Positions 1 to 5,375 of a DNA stretch of 6,013 nucleotides are shown here, in pieces. The DNA is taken from assembly GCA_035641235.1 (NCBI GenBank), contig DASQUP010000224.1:1-6013 (forward strand). Direction: 5' to 3'. Below the pieces are notes generated by a model. That model ran no database searches and was not told the DNA's origin. It saw only the letters and a program-made list of their open reading frames with translations. Origin of the DNA: DASQUP01 sp035641235. Its GTDB lineage: Bacteria > Actinomycetota > CADDZG01 > WHSQ01. The translations under genes and the position numbers were made by a program. Every line of letters starts with the position of its first letter. Positions within the stretch are counted from its first letter, which is position 1.

Positions 1-101
1 TCGTAGACCGCGTCGTGATGCCACCCCGTGTCTGCGATGTTCGTGAATGTCTCTCTCTCGTCGAGGCGCTGTCCCACGCCGGCGAGGTCGGCCGGTGCCA
101 T
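1..101 (-). CDS. 5' end of an unrecognised divergent gene (partial)
   Basis: On the - strand an ATG at 101-99 opens a frame that stays open to the window edge, giving 33 complete codons. The protein begins MAPADLAGVGQRLDERETFT and continues with NIADTGWHHDAVY. A clear Shine-Dalgarno, GGGAGG, lies five bases upstream of the ATG (complement of 107-112), and most codons end in G or C like the operon genes, so this is probably a real gene start. No signal peptide or membrane segment is visible in the fragment. I do not recognise the family and assign no function. It diverges from the transporter operon and shares a 184-bp control region with it, so it may be co-regulated and act on the imported solute; that part is inference. 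Confidence 0.6.
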   Translation of the reverse strand, partial: MAPADLAGVGQRLDERETFTNIADTGWHHDAVY

Positions 102-106
102 CAATT

Positions 107-112
107 CCTCCC
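107..112 (-). promoter_or_regulatory. Shine-Dalgarno of the divergent gene
   Basis: The - strand reads GGGAGG, then AATTG, then ATG. The five-base spacing and near-consensus match are the main support for the start at position 101. Confidence 0.6.
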
Positions 113-171
113 GAAATGTCGGCCGGCGGGTGTCGTCGGGGTCGGCTTGCCCGCCGGGGCGGCTCGAAACG

Positions 172-183
172 GCAAACGTTTGC
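172..183. promoter_or_regulatory. LacI-family-type operator palindrome
   Basis: GCAAACGTTTGC is a perfect 12-bp inverted repeat with a central CG. This is the form expected of LacI/GalR/PurR-family operators, and it matches the core of the E. coli PurR box (ACGCAAACGTTTGCGT). It sits in the divergent intergenic region, 70 bp upstream of the - strand ATG and 102 bp upstream of the lipoprotein ATG. It overlaps the -35 element of the proposed + strand promoter, a position suited to repression. No regulator gene is visible in the window. Confidence 0.65.
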
Positions 184-208
184 ATAAGTAAAGCACGGCC
201 CCTAGACT
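180..208 (+). promoter_or_regulatory. putative sigma70-type promoter of the transporter operon
   Basis: TTGCAT (180-185) and TAGACT (203-208) are separated by 17 bp. They match TTGACA at 3 of 6 and TATAAT at 4 of 6 positions. Transcription would begin near 214-216 and give a leader of about 70 nt before the binding-protein start. The ideal spacing and the overlapping palindrome support the call, but the hexamers are imperfect and GC-rich genomes often lack clear -35 boxes. Confidence 0.4.
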
Positions 209-216
209 CGCCAGGC

Positions 217-253
217 AGGCGCGTCAAGTCAACCACCAGGCGCGCTTTCAACC
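217..253. repeat. short direct repeat in the predicted leader
   Basis: AGGCGCG occurs at 217-223 and 238-244, exactly 21 bp apart. Each copy is followed by TCAACC (229-234 and 248-253). The pair lies just downstream of the predicted transcription start. The 21-bp period is about two helical turns and could suit a tandem binding site, but repeats this short also arise by chance in GC-rich DNA. Confidence 0.3.
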
Positions 254-273
254 GGGGGAGACGGGTGGAGTAC

Positions 274-279
274 GGGAGG
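274..279 (+). promoter_or_regulatory. Shine-Dalgarno deciding the binding-protein start
   Basis: GGGAGG lies six bases before the ATG at 286. The reading frame stays open upstream to an ATG at 28, but that extension crosses the divergent gene and the promoter and would bury the lipoprotein signal more than 100 residues from the N-terminus. An in-frame GTG at 265, preceded by GGGGGAG at 254-260, is the only serious alternative and would add seven residues. Confidence 0.7.
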
Positions 280-285
280 CCGGAG

Positions 286-2016
286 ATGCGATCAGTTGTG
301 GGGGCCATCACAAGCGCGGGCGGGGCAGGATTGAGATCCCCGGGCCGGCTGAGGAGCCTCGCCCTTCTGGCAAGTGCAGTTCTTCTGCTGGCCGCGTGCG
401 AAGCAACCGAGACCGGCGACGTCGGCGGCGGCGACGGCGACGGGAACGGCGAAGAGGTTCAGAACGCCGGAGTGTTCGTGCACGCCTTGGACGGCGAGCC
501 GATCACGCTCGACCCGGCACGGGCCGCGCTCGGGGAATACGGAGAACAGGCGATCATCCAGGTCTACGAATTCCTCGTCGACATCGGACCGGACGGACCG
601 GAGCCGATACCCGGCCTCGCGAGCGAAGTGCCGTCGGAAGAAAACGGATTGATCTCCGACGACGGTCTGACCTACACGTTCCCGCTCCGCGAGGGCGTGA
701 CGTTCCATGACGGCTCCGAACTGACCGCGGAGGTCGTCAAGTACTCATGGGATCGCGCGATGGAGATGGATCTCCCCGAGGGACAGGCATCGGTGCTCAA
801 CGACACGGTCGCAGAGACGAGCGCCGTCGATGAGATGACGTTCGAGGTCACGCTGCAGGAGCCCAACGCAGCATTCCTGACGTCGGTCGTCTACTCGATC
901 CCCGCGGCCATCGTCAGCATGGAGGCGGTCGAAGCGAACGGCGGAGTAGCCGCCGGACAGCCCAACGCCTTCATGGACGCGAACATGGTCGGCACGGGTC
1001 CATACAGCTTCGTATCGTGGGAACGCAACGAGCAACTTAGCTTCGAGATCTTCGAGGACTATTGGGGAGAGCCTGCAAAGCTCGATGCACGGTGGCAGAA
1101 CGTTCCCGAGGAGAGCGCGATCGTGCTGGGGCTGCGCGCGGGCGACTACGACGCGATCCAGTTCCAACCGACGTTCAAGTCCGAGCTGGAAAACACCGAC
1201 GGAGTGGTCCTCGATACCGGAGGCCTGCTGCTCGAGCCGTTCCAGGTCGCGTTCAACCTCAACATCCCGGAAGGTGCTCTCCCCGACAGGGATACGATCC
1301 CGACCGACTTCTTCCACGACCGGCGCGTCCGGCAGGCATTCAACTTCGCGTTTGATTACGACGCGTTCATCAGCGGCATCCTCGAGGGGCTGGGTGAGCC
1401 GGCGACCTATCTGCCGCCGTCGATCCTGGGCTACGACCCCGAGGCGCCGGTCTACGAGCAGGATCTCGAACGCGCCGAGGAGCTGCTCCGCGAGGCCGGG
1501 TGGTGGGACGAAGGTTTCACGGTGTCGATTCTGGTGGAGGACAATCCCGCTTTCGAACCGATCGGTCTGATTCTCAAGGACAGTCTCGAAGGGCTCAACC
1601 CGAATTTCCGGGTGAACGTGCTGACCGTATCCGAGAGCCAGTTCGACAGGGCTCACGGCGCCGATCCCTTCGAGTTCGCGATGTGGATCAAAAACGCCGA
1701 TCCCTTTGTCGATCCGCACTTCTACATGGACACGTACATGCATCCGGATGGCGAATGGGGATCGCGACTCGGATTCCGTAACGGTTACGAGGACCCAGAC
1801 CAGATCGCCGAGCTCATCGACGCCGGTTTCGCGACGACCGACATCGAAGAACGAGAGCAGATCTACGGTGAATTGCTGAGCCTCCTATACGAGGATCCCA
1901 TGTGGATTTACCCGGCTCAGGAGGTGAACGCGCAGGCGTATCGTTCATGGGTGGAGGGATTCGTATACAACCCACTGTGGAAGACGCTGCGCTGGGCGTA
2001 TTACGACAAGGGCTGA
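286..2016 (+). CDS. ABC importer solute-binding lipoprotein, family 5 (SBP_bac_5; DppA/OppA-like)
   Basis: This is the extracytoplasmic receptor that captures the solute and delivers it to the permease pair. It has 576 residues, normal for the family. The N-terminus has basic residues (R17, R21, R23), a hydrophobic stretch (25-37) and a lipobox, LLAAC, with Cys38 as the predicted lipidated residue. A Gly/Asp-rich tether (44-57) follows. Family motifs are clear: DGLTYTFPLREGVTFHDG (126-143), GTGPYSF (236-242) with a YWG nearby, and RRVRQAFNFAFD (346-357), near the usual 'vRqAl' block. The C-terminal part, with its YPAQEV segment, is complete. It is first in the operon, 43 bp ahead of the first permease. 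The substrate cannot be read: peptides are the default, but this family also includes nickel-, opine- and oligosaccharide-binding members, and the upstream LacI-type operator keeps sugars open. Family confidence is high and start confidence good. Confidence 0.95.
   Translation: MRSVVGAITSAGGAGLRSPGRLRSLALLASAVLLLAACEATETGDVGGGDGDGNGEEVQNAGVFVHALDGEPITLDPARAALGEYGEQAIIQVYEFLVDIGPDGPEPIPGLASEVPSEENGLISDDGLTYTFPLREGVTFHDGSELTAEVVKYSWDRAMEMDLPEGQASVLNDTVAETSAVDEMTFEVTLQEPNAAFLTSVVYSIPAAIVSMEAVEANGGVAAGQPNAFMDANMVGTGPYSFVSWERNEQLSFEIFEDYWGEPAKLDARWQNVPEESAIVLGLRAGDYDAIQFQPTFKSELENTDGVVLDTGGLLLEPFQVAFNLNIPEGALPDRDTIPTDFFHDRRVRQAFNFAFDYDAFISGILEGLGEPATYLPPSILGYDPEAPVYEQDLERAEELLREAGWWDEGFTVSILVEDNPAFEPIGLILKDSLEGLNPNFRVNVLTVSESQFDRAHGADPFEFAMWIKNADPFVDPHFYMDTYMHPDGEWGSRLGFRNGYEDPDQIAELIDAGFATTDIEEREQIYGELLSLLYEDPMWIYPAQEVNAQAYRSWVEGFVYNPLWKTLRWAYYDKG
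415..450 (+). repeat. low-complexity Gly/Asp tether of the lipoprotein
   Basis: Imperfect GGCGAC/GGCGGC triplet repeats encode residues 44-55 of the binding protein (GDVGGGDGDGNG), directly after the lipidated cysteine. Such flexible acidic linkers are common in lipoproteins of high-GC bacteria and probably hold the binding domain away from the membrane. Confidence 0.7.
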
Positions 2017-2059
2017 GGACCTGACCGCGAGCCAGGGCGAGCGAGGATAGCGGAACAAC

Positions 2060-3073
2060 ATGCAGGTGCGCCAGTACATCATCCGGCGTCTGCTGGCGTT
2101 GCCGCTGCTCATGCTCGGCGTGTCGGTGCTGGTTTTCGGGCTGTCGCGCGTCGGCGGCTCGCCGATCGGCATCTACATCGAACACGAGATGAGCCCGCAG
2201 GAGATTGCACAGATCGAGGAGCGCTATGGCCTCGACGAGTCGCTGCCCGAACAGTATGTCGCGTGGCTCGGGGGGGTGGTTCGCGGGGACCTCGGCTGGT
2301 CGGGAGTATCCGCGGCGCCCGTGTCCTCGTTGATCGCGCCGAAGTTCACGGCGACGATGGAGCTCGCAGTGCTCGCCGCGCTCGTGGCGGTGTTTCTCGG
2401 CCTGGGACTGGGAACGTTTGGCGGAGCGCGCCGCAATCGCCTGGGAGATCACCTGACCAGGGTTCTGGCGATCAGCGGCGCCAGCATCCCGATCTTCTGG
2501 TTCGGGCTGCTGCTTCTCATTGTCTTCTATCTCGTCCTCGGATGGGCTCCACTGGGTCGCGCCGATCCCGAGATCTACTCGAGGATCGGCCATCCAACTG
2601 GGGTGTACACGATCGACTCCCTCCTCAACTTCGACTGGGGCGCGCTGCTCGACGCGCTGCGGCACCTTGCCCTGCCCGCGATCACGATGGGATATGGAAG
2701 CACGGCGATCATCACCCGGATGATGCGGTCCTCTCTGGTCGAGGAGTTAGGTGAGGACTACGTCGACGCGGCGCGGGCGAAGGGGCTTCCCGAACGGCTC
2801 GTCATCCGGAGACACGCACGCCGCAACGCCCTGATCCCAACCGTGACAGTCATCGGCCTGACGTGGGGATTCCTGCTCCAGGGGACGGTCGTCGTGGAGC
2901 TGATCTTCAACTGGCCGGGCCTCGGGCGATGGATGACCGACGCAGTGTTGCAGGGAGATCAGGCGACCATCATGGCGTATGTGCTCGTGACAAGCGTCAT
3001 CTTTCTGATCGTCAACCTCATTGTCGACGTCGCCTACGCGTACCTCGATCGCCGCGTGGTGCTCGGAGGATAA
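2060..3073 (+). CDS. ABC importer permease, DppB/OppB-like (BPD_transp_1)
   Basis: This 337-residue integral membrane protein forms half of the translocation channel. TM1 (about 9-29) is followed by the DppB-type external loop with 'PEQYVAWLGGVVRGDLGWS' (63-81). Further hydrophobic segments lie near 98-120, 134-160, 199-219, 262-283 and 302-325. The cytoplasmic EAA coupling loop, which docks onto the ATPases, is well conserved at about 229-260 (EDYVDAARAKG then RRNALIP). GLGRWM (287-292) is a further family-type block. Length and topology are typical. The ATG at 2060 is the natural start because TM1 begins at once, although the best Shine-Dalgarno (AGGA, 2044-2047) is 12 bases away and weak. 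The 43-bp gap after the binding protein shows no convincing terminator, so co-transcription is likely. Confidence 0.95.
   Translation: MQVRQYIIRRLLALPLLMLGVSVLVFGLSRVGGSPIGIYIEHEMSPQEIAQIEERYGLDESLPEQYVAWLGGVVRGDLGWSGVSAAPVSSLIAPKFTATMELAVLAALVAVFLGLGLGTFGGARRNRLGDHLTRVLAISGASIPIFWFGLLLLIVFYLVLGWAPLGRADPEIYSRIGHPTGVYTIDSLLNFDWGALLDALRHLALPAITMGYGSTAIITRMMRSSLVEELGEDYVDAARAKGLPERLVIRRHARRNALIPTVTVIGLTWGFLLQGTVVVELIFNWPGLGRWMTDAVLQGDQATIMAYVLVTSVIFLIVNLIVDVAYAYLDRRVVLGG
3065..3070 (+). promoter_or_regulatory. Shine-Dalgarno of the second permease gene
   Basis: GGAGGA ends just before the TAA stop of the first permease gene and lies eight bases before the ATG at 3079. It fixes that start against the longer open frame beginning at 2863, which would overlap the first permease by about 210 bases. 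Confidence 0.8.
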
Positions 3074-3078
3074 CGGGG

Positions 3079-4002
3079 ATGGCCACGACTTCGGTCCGAA
3101 CTCGAGTTTACGGATGGCGTCTCCGCGCGCTGGCTACCCGCCTCGGACGCATGCGGGAGATCGCCACCGATGCGTTAAGGAACCCGACCACGCTCGTGGG
3201 TGGAACGATCGTCGCCGCACTCATGTTGATGGCCATCTTCGCCCCTCTCATCATCGAGCCGAACGTTCCGAACGTCTATCAGATGCCGCGCGACTTCAGC
3301 GCCGTCAATGCGCCGCCCGGCACCGACGGACACCTCCTCGGAACCACTCCGACGGGCGGGGACGTTCTGTACGGCGTGGTATGGGGCGCGCGCAACTCAC
3401 TGCGATTGTCTGTGATCGTCGTGGGCATCACCGTGGTGATCGGCCTCGCCATCGGGAGCCTTGCCGGATTCCTCGGGGGGCGATGGGATTCCGCGCTCAT
3501 GCGACTCGTCGACGTATTCCTGTCGGTACCCGAATTGATCTTCGCCTTGGCCATCGCGGCAACGCTCGGACCGGCATTCAGCAACATCATCCTCGCTCTC
3601 GCCGTGGTTTTCTGGGTGAAATACGCGCGCATAGTTCGGGGCCAGATAATTCACGTCAAACAAAACGAGTACGTCGACGCGGCCAGGGTAATGGGCGACT
3701 CGCGGTGGCGCATCTATCTCAAGGATGTGCTGCCCAACTCGATTACACCGGTGGTGGTCCAGGCGACACTGGACATGGGGCACGTGGTGCTGATCGGCGC
3801 CACATTGAGCTTCATCGGCCTCGCCGAAGCCGGACTCGCCGAGTGGGGCAACCTCGTGAGCGAGGGGCAATCCGGAATCGTCGCCGGCAGGTGGTGGGTC
3901 GCGACGTTCTCCGGCGCGATGGTCTTCCTCTGGGCTCTGGCATTCAACCTCGTTGGCGATGGCCTGCGCGACGTTCTCGATCCCAGAACGGAACGGCGTT
4001 GA
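3079..4002 (+). CDS. ABC importer permease, DppC/OppC-like (BPD_transp_1)
   Basis: This 307-residue protein is the second half of the membrane channel. It has the DppC layout: a cytoplasmic N-terminus with basic residues, TM1 (about 38-59), an external segment, then five further hydrophobic segments (near 108-131, 150-164, 168-183, 222-248 and 275-293). The EAA coupling loop is clear at 194-224 (NEYVDAARVMG then VLPNSITP). LSFIGLAEAGLAEWGNLV (243-260) corresponds to the usual 'GLG...P.WG.ml' block. The external 'LGTDxxGRDxxSR' block common in this family reads LGTTPTGGDVLYG (87-99), a notable deviation. The gene starts five bases after the first permease stop, with a strong Shine-Dalgarno inside that gene, and its TGA overlaps the proposed TTG of the next gene. 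Family assignment is secure. Confidence 0.95.
   Translation: MATTSVRTRVYGWRLRALATRLGRMREIATDALRNPTTLVGGTIVAALMLMAIFAPLIIEPNVPNVYQMPRDFSAVNAPPGTDGHLLGTTPTGGDVLYGVVWGARNSLRLSVIVVGITVVIGLAIGSLAGFLGGRWDSALMRLVDVFLSVPELIFALAIAATLGPAFSNIILALAVVFWVKYARIVRGQIIHVKQNEYVDAARVMGDSRWRIYLKDVLPNSITPVVVQATLDMGHVVLIGATLSFIGLAEAGLAEWGNLVSEGQSGIVAGRWWVATFSGAMVFLWALAFNLVGDGLRDVLDPRTERR
3999..4002 (+). promoter_or_regulatory. TTGA stop/start overlap between the DppC-like and DppD-like genes
   Basis: TTG (3999-4001) and TGA (4000-4002) share three bases. The upstream sequence (GAACGGAACGG) is a poor Shine-Dalgarno, so initiation here would depend on ribosomes finishing the permease gene, that is, on translational coupling. 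The start is inferred, not certain. Confidence 0.5.
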
Positions 4003-5375
4003 GTGCAAGATACGCCGACTTCGAGGCTCCCTCCCCCGGTGGCACGGTGACGGTCACGGGCCGTGGGACCGGGTCCGGAACGCCGTTGATATCGATCGAC
4101 GACCTGGCCGTTCACTTCCATTCGAAGCGCGGGATCGCTCACGCGGTCGATGGTGTCAGCCTCGACATCGCGGAAGGAGAAACCCTGGGCCTCGTGGGCG
4201 AGACCGGCTCGGGTAAGAGTGTCACCGCACGCTCCCTGCTCCGGCTTGTGCCTGTGCCGCCCGGCAGATACGCACGCGGACGAATACTGTTCCGGCCGCG
4301 GACGGTATGCGTCGTTTGCTCGGGTGCGGGTTGCTCGACGTGCGGCGGGATCGGGAGGGTAGCGACCCAGTGTCCTGCCTGCGCAGGCGTCGGGTGCGAG
4401 GCGTGCGGACGCTCCGGACGAGAGACCCTTGACCTGTTGCGTCTCGCGCCCGGTCACCTGCGAAGCATCCGGGGCAATCGCATTGCGATGATCTTCCAAG
4501 ATCCCGCCAAAGCCCTCAATCCCGCGTTGTCGGTACGGCAGCAACTCGCCGAAGTCTTCGCCGAACATCGCTCACGTGAGTTGCTGGAGCACGCCGGCAT
4601 CAAGAGCGCAACGGGCTCTGGGGCCGGCATCCTTCTCACCCGAGACGCGCGGGGGCGTTCGCGCTTCGCTGAGAGGCGGATGCTGAGTTTGCCCCCCTTC
4701 CGGTCGCGACACGGACGTTTACAAAGGGAGGTCGACGACCGCATCGCCGACGCGTTGAAGGCAACCCGGATCCCCAACCCACGCAAGGTGATGAACAGCT
4801 ACCCGCACGAACTGTCGGGAGGCATGAAGCAGCGCGTGATGATCGCGCAGGCGCTCGCTTGCGACCCGGATCTCTTGATAGCGGACGAACCAACAACGGC
4901 CCTGGATGTGACGATCCAGGCACGGATCCTCGATCTCATCGACGAACTGCAGGATCGCCGTCACACGGCGGTCCTCTACATCAGTCATGATCTGTCTCTC
5001 GTTCGACGGATAAGTGATCGAGTTGCGGTCATGTACGGCGGAAAAATCGCCGAGACCGCCACGACCGCGCAGCTCTTTCAGGAGCCGCTGCATCCCTACA
5101 CCAGAGCCTTGCTGGCAGCGATCCCGTCGCGTGACCATCGGCGCGGCGAACTCGCCGCGATCGAGGGCGTGGTCCCAGAGTTCATCTCTCCAACCGCGTC
5201 GTGCAGGTTCCATACCCGTTGTCCGAATGCGGGTCCGGTGTGCTCGGCGGTGGAGCCGGAGTTGCTCGAACGGAGGGCGGAGGACCATCGCGCGGCATGC
5301 TTTCTCTACGATTCGCCCGGCCAGATCGGTGTGGCCGCAGAGCTGATGCCAACTTGGCGGGAGGAGGGGGATTGA
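3999..5375 (+). CDS. ABC importer ATPase, DppD/OppD-like, with cysteine-rich and Arg-rich insertions
   Basis: This cytoplasmic ATP-hydrolysing subunit pairs with the downstream DppF-like protein. From the TTG at 3999 it has 458 residues, roughly 110-130 more than usual. The catalytic set is intact: Walker A GETGSGKS (67-74), Q-loop Gln167 (IFQDP), signature LSGGM (272-276), Walker B LLIADEP with Asp296/Glu297, D-loop ALD (301-303) and H-loop His330. The C-terminal oligopeptide-transporter domain has Cys402, Cys408, Cys415 and Cys434, the pattern that binds a [4Fe-4S] cluster in mycobacterial OppD. Two extra segments stand out: a paired CxxCxGxG module (104-141) and an Arg-rich stretch (about 190-243). 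The start is uncertain. TTG 3999 overlaps the previous stop but lacks a strong Shine-Dalgarno and gives a roughly 29-residue leader; GTG 4047 and TTG 4086 are alternatives, the latter giving the most family-like N-terminus. Confidence 0.93.
   Translation: MSARYADFEAPSPGGTVTVTGRGTGSGTPLISIDDLAVHFHSKRGIAHAVDGVSLDIAEGETLGLVGETGSGKSVTARSLLRLVPVPPGRYARGRILFRPRTVCVVCSGAGCSTCGGIGRVATQCPACAGVGCEACGRSGRETLDLLRLAPGHLRSIRGNRIAMIFQDPAKALNPALSVRQQLAEVFAEHRSRELLEHAGIKSATGSGAGILLTRDARGRSRFAERRMLSLPPFRSRHGRLQREVDDRIADALKATRIPNPRKVMNSYPHELSGGMKQRVMIAQALACDPDLLIADEPTTALDVTIQARILDLIDELQDRRHTAVLYISHDLSLVRRISDRVAVMYGGKIAETATTAQLFQEPLHPYTRALLAAIPSRDHRRGELAAIEGVVPEFISPTASCRFHTRCPNAGPVCSAVEPELLERRAEDHRAACFLYDSPGQIGVAAELMPTWREEGD
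4308..4421 (+). other. DnaJ-like paired CxxCxGxG cysteine module inserted in the ATPase
   Basis: Residues 104-120 read CVVCSGAGCSTCGGIGR and residues 125-141 read CPACAGVGCEACGRSGR. They are two 17-residue units identical at nine positions, with consensus CxxCxGxGCxxCGxxGR and eight cysteines in all (104, 107, 112, 115, 125, 128, 133, 136). The module replaces the short turn after 'GRILF' (94-98), before 'DLLRLAP' (145-151), between Walker A and the Q-loop. The spacing strongly suggests metal binding, probably zinc, by resemblance to the DnaJ cysteine-rich domain. The frame and ATPase motifs continue normally on both sides, so it is an in-frame insertion and not a frameshift artefact. Confidence 0.85.
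4566..4727 (+). other. Arg-rich insertion in the ATPase helical subdomain
   Basis: About 40-55 residues (190-243) more than usual separate the post-Q-loop helix (VRQQLAEVF) from the signature motif. The second half holds ten arginines in 29 residues (215-243). The other two + strand frames do not give a better continuation of the ATPase, so a compensated frameshift looks unlikely. The boundaries are approximate and the role is unknown. Confidence 0.65.
5202..5300 (+). other. C-terminal four-cysteine motif, probable [4Fe-4S] site
   Basis: Cys402, Cys408 and Cys415 (CRFHTRCPNAGPVC) with Cys434 (HRAAC) form the C-x5-C-x6-C-x18-C pattern of the oligopeptide-transporter C-terminal domain. In mycobacterial OppD the corresponding cysteines hold a [4Fe-4S] cluster. 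Cluster binding here is inferred from conservation of the residues. Confidence 0.75.
5359..5375 (+). promoter_or_regulatory. Shine-Dalgarno and TTGA overlap starting the DppF-like gene
   Basis: GGGAGG (5359-5364) lies seven bases, and the overlapping AGGAGG (5362-5367) four bases, before a TTG at 5372-5374. That TTG overlaps the TGA stop of the previous gene (5373-5375). The purine-rich tract is the strongest ribosome-binding signal in the window and supports TTG as the start codon. Confidence 0.75.

Noticed and set aside
28..285. An 86-codon N-terminal extension of the binding-protein frame
   Set aside because: It crosses the divergent gene start, operator and promoter and would place the lipoprotein signal far inside the protein; a good Shine-Dalgarno precedes ATG 286.
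745..1743. Long open frame on the - strand inside the binding-protein gene (332 codons)
   Set aside because: It lies wholly antisense to a clearly coding gene; such frames are expected in GC-rich DNA and its translation shows no recognisable domain.
2020..2036. Possible hairpin CCTG...CAGG between the binding-protein and permease genes
   Set aside because: The stem is only four base pairs with no T-tract; it supports neither a terminator nor a stability element.
1814..2665. Long - strand open frame across the binding-protein/permease junction
   Set aside because: Antisense to two well-supported genes; the translation is a charged low-complexity sequence without family motifs.
2863..3078. 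Longer start for the DppC-like permease
   Set aside because: It would add 72 non-permease residues overlapping the previous gene; GGAGGA eight bases before ATG 3079 decides the start.
4308..4406. Frameshift or assembly error as the source of the cysteine-rich segment
   Set aside because: The ATPase frame runs unchanged on both sides, the two units match each other with ordered cysteine spacing, and the canonical motifs resume directly afterwards.
3397..4568. Overlapping - strand open frames (3397-4008 and 3714-4568) and others at 4454-5463
   Set aside because: All are shadows of the permease and ATPase genes, with no recognisable domain or credible start signal.
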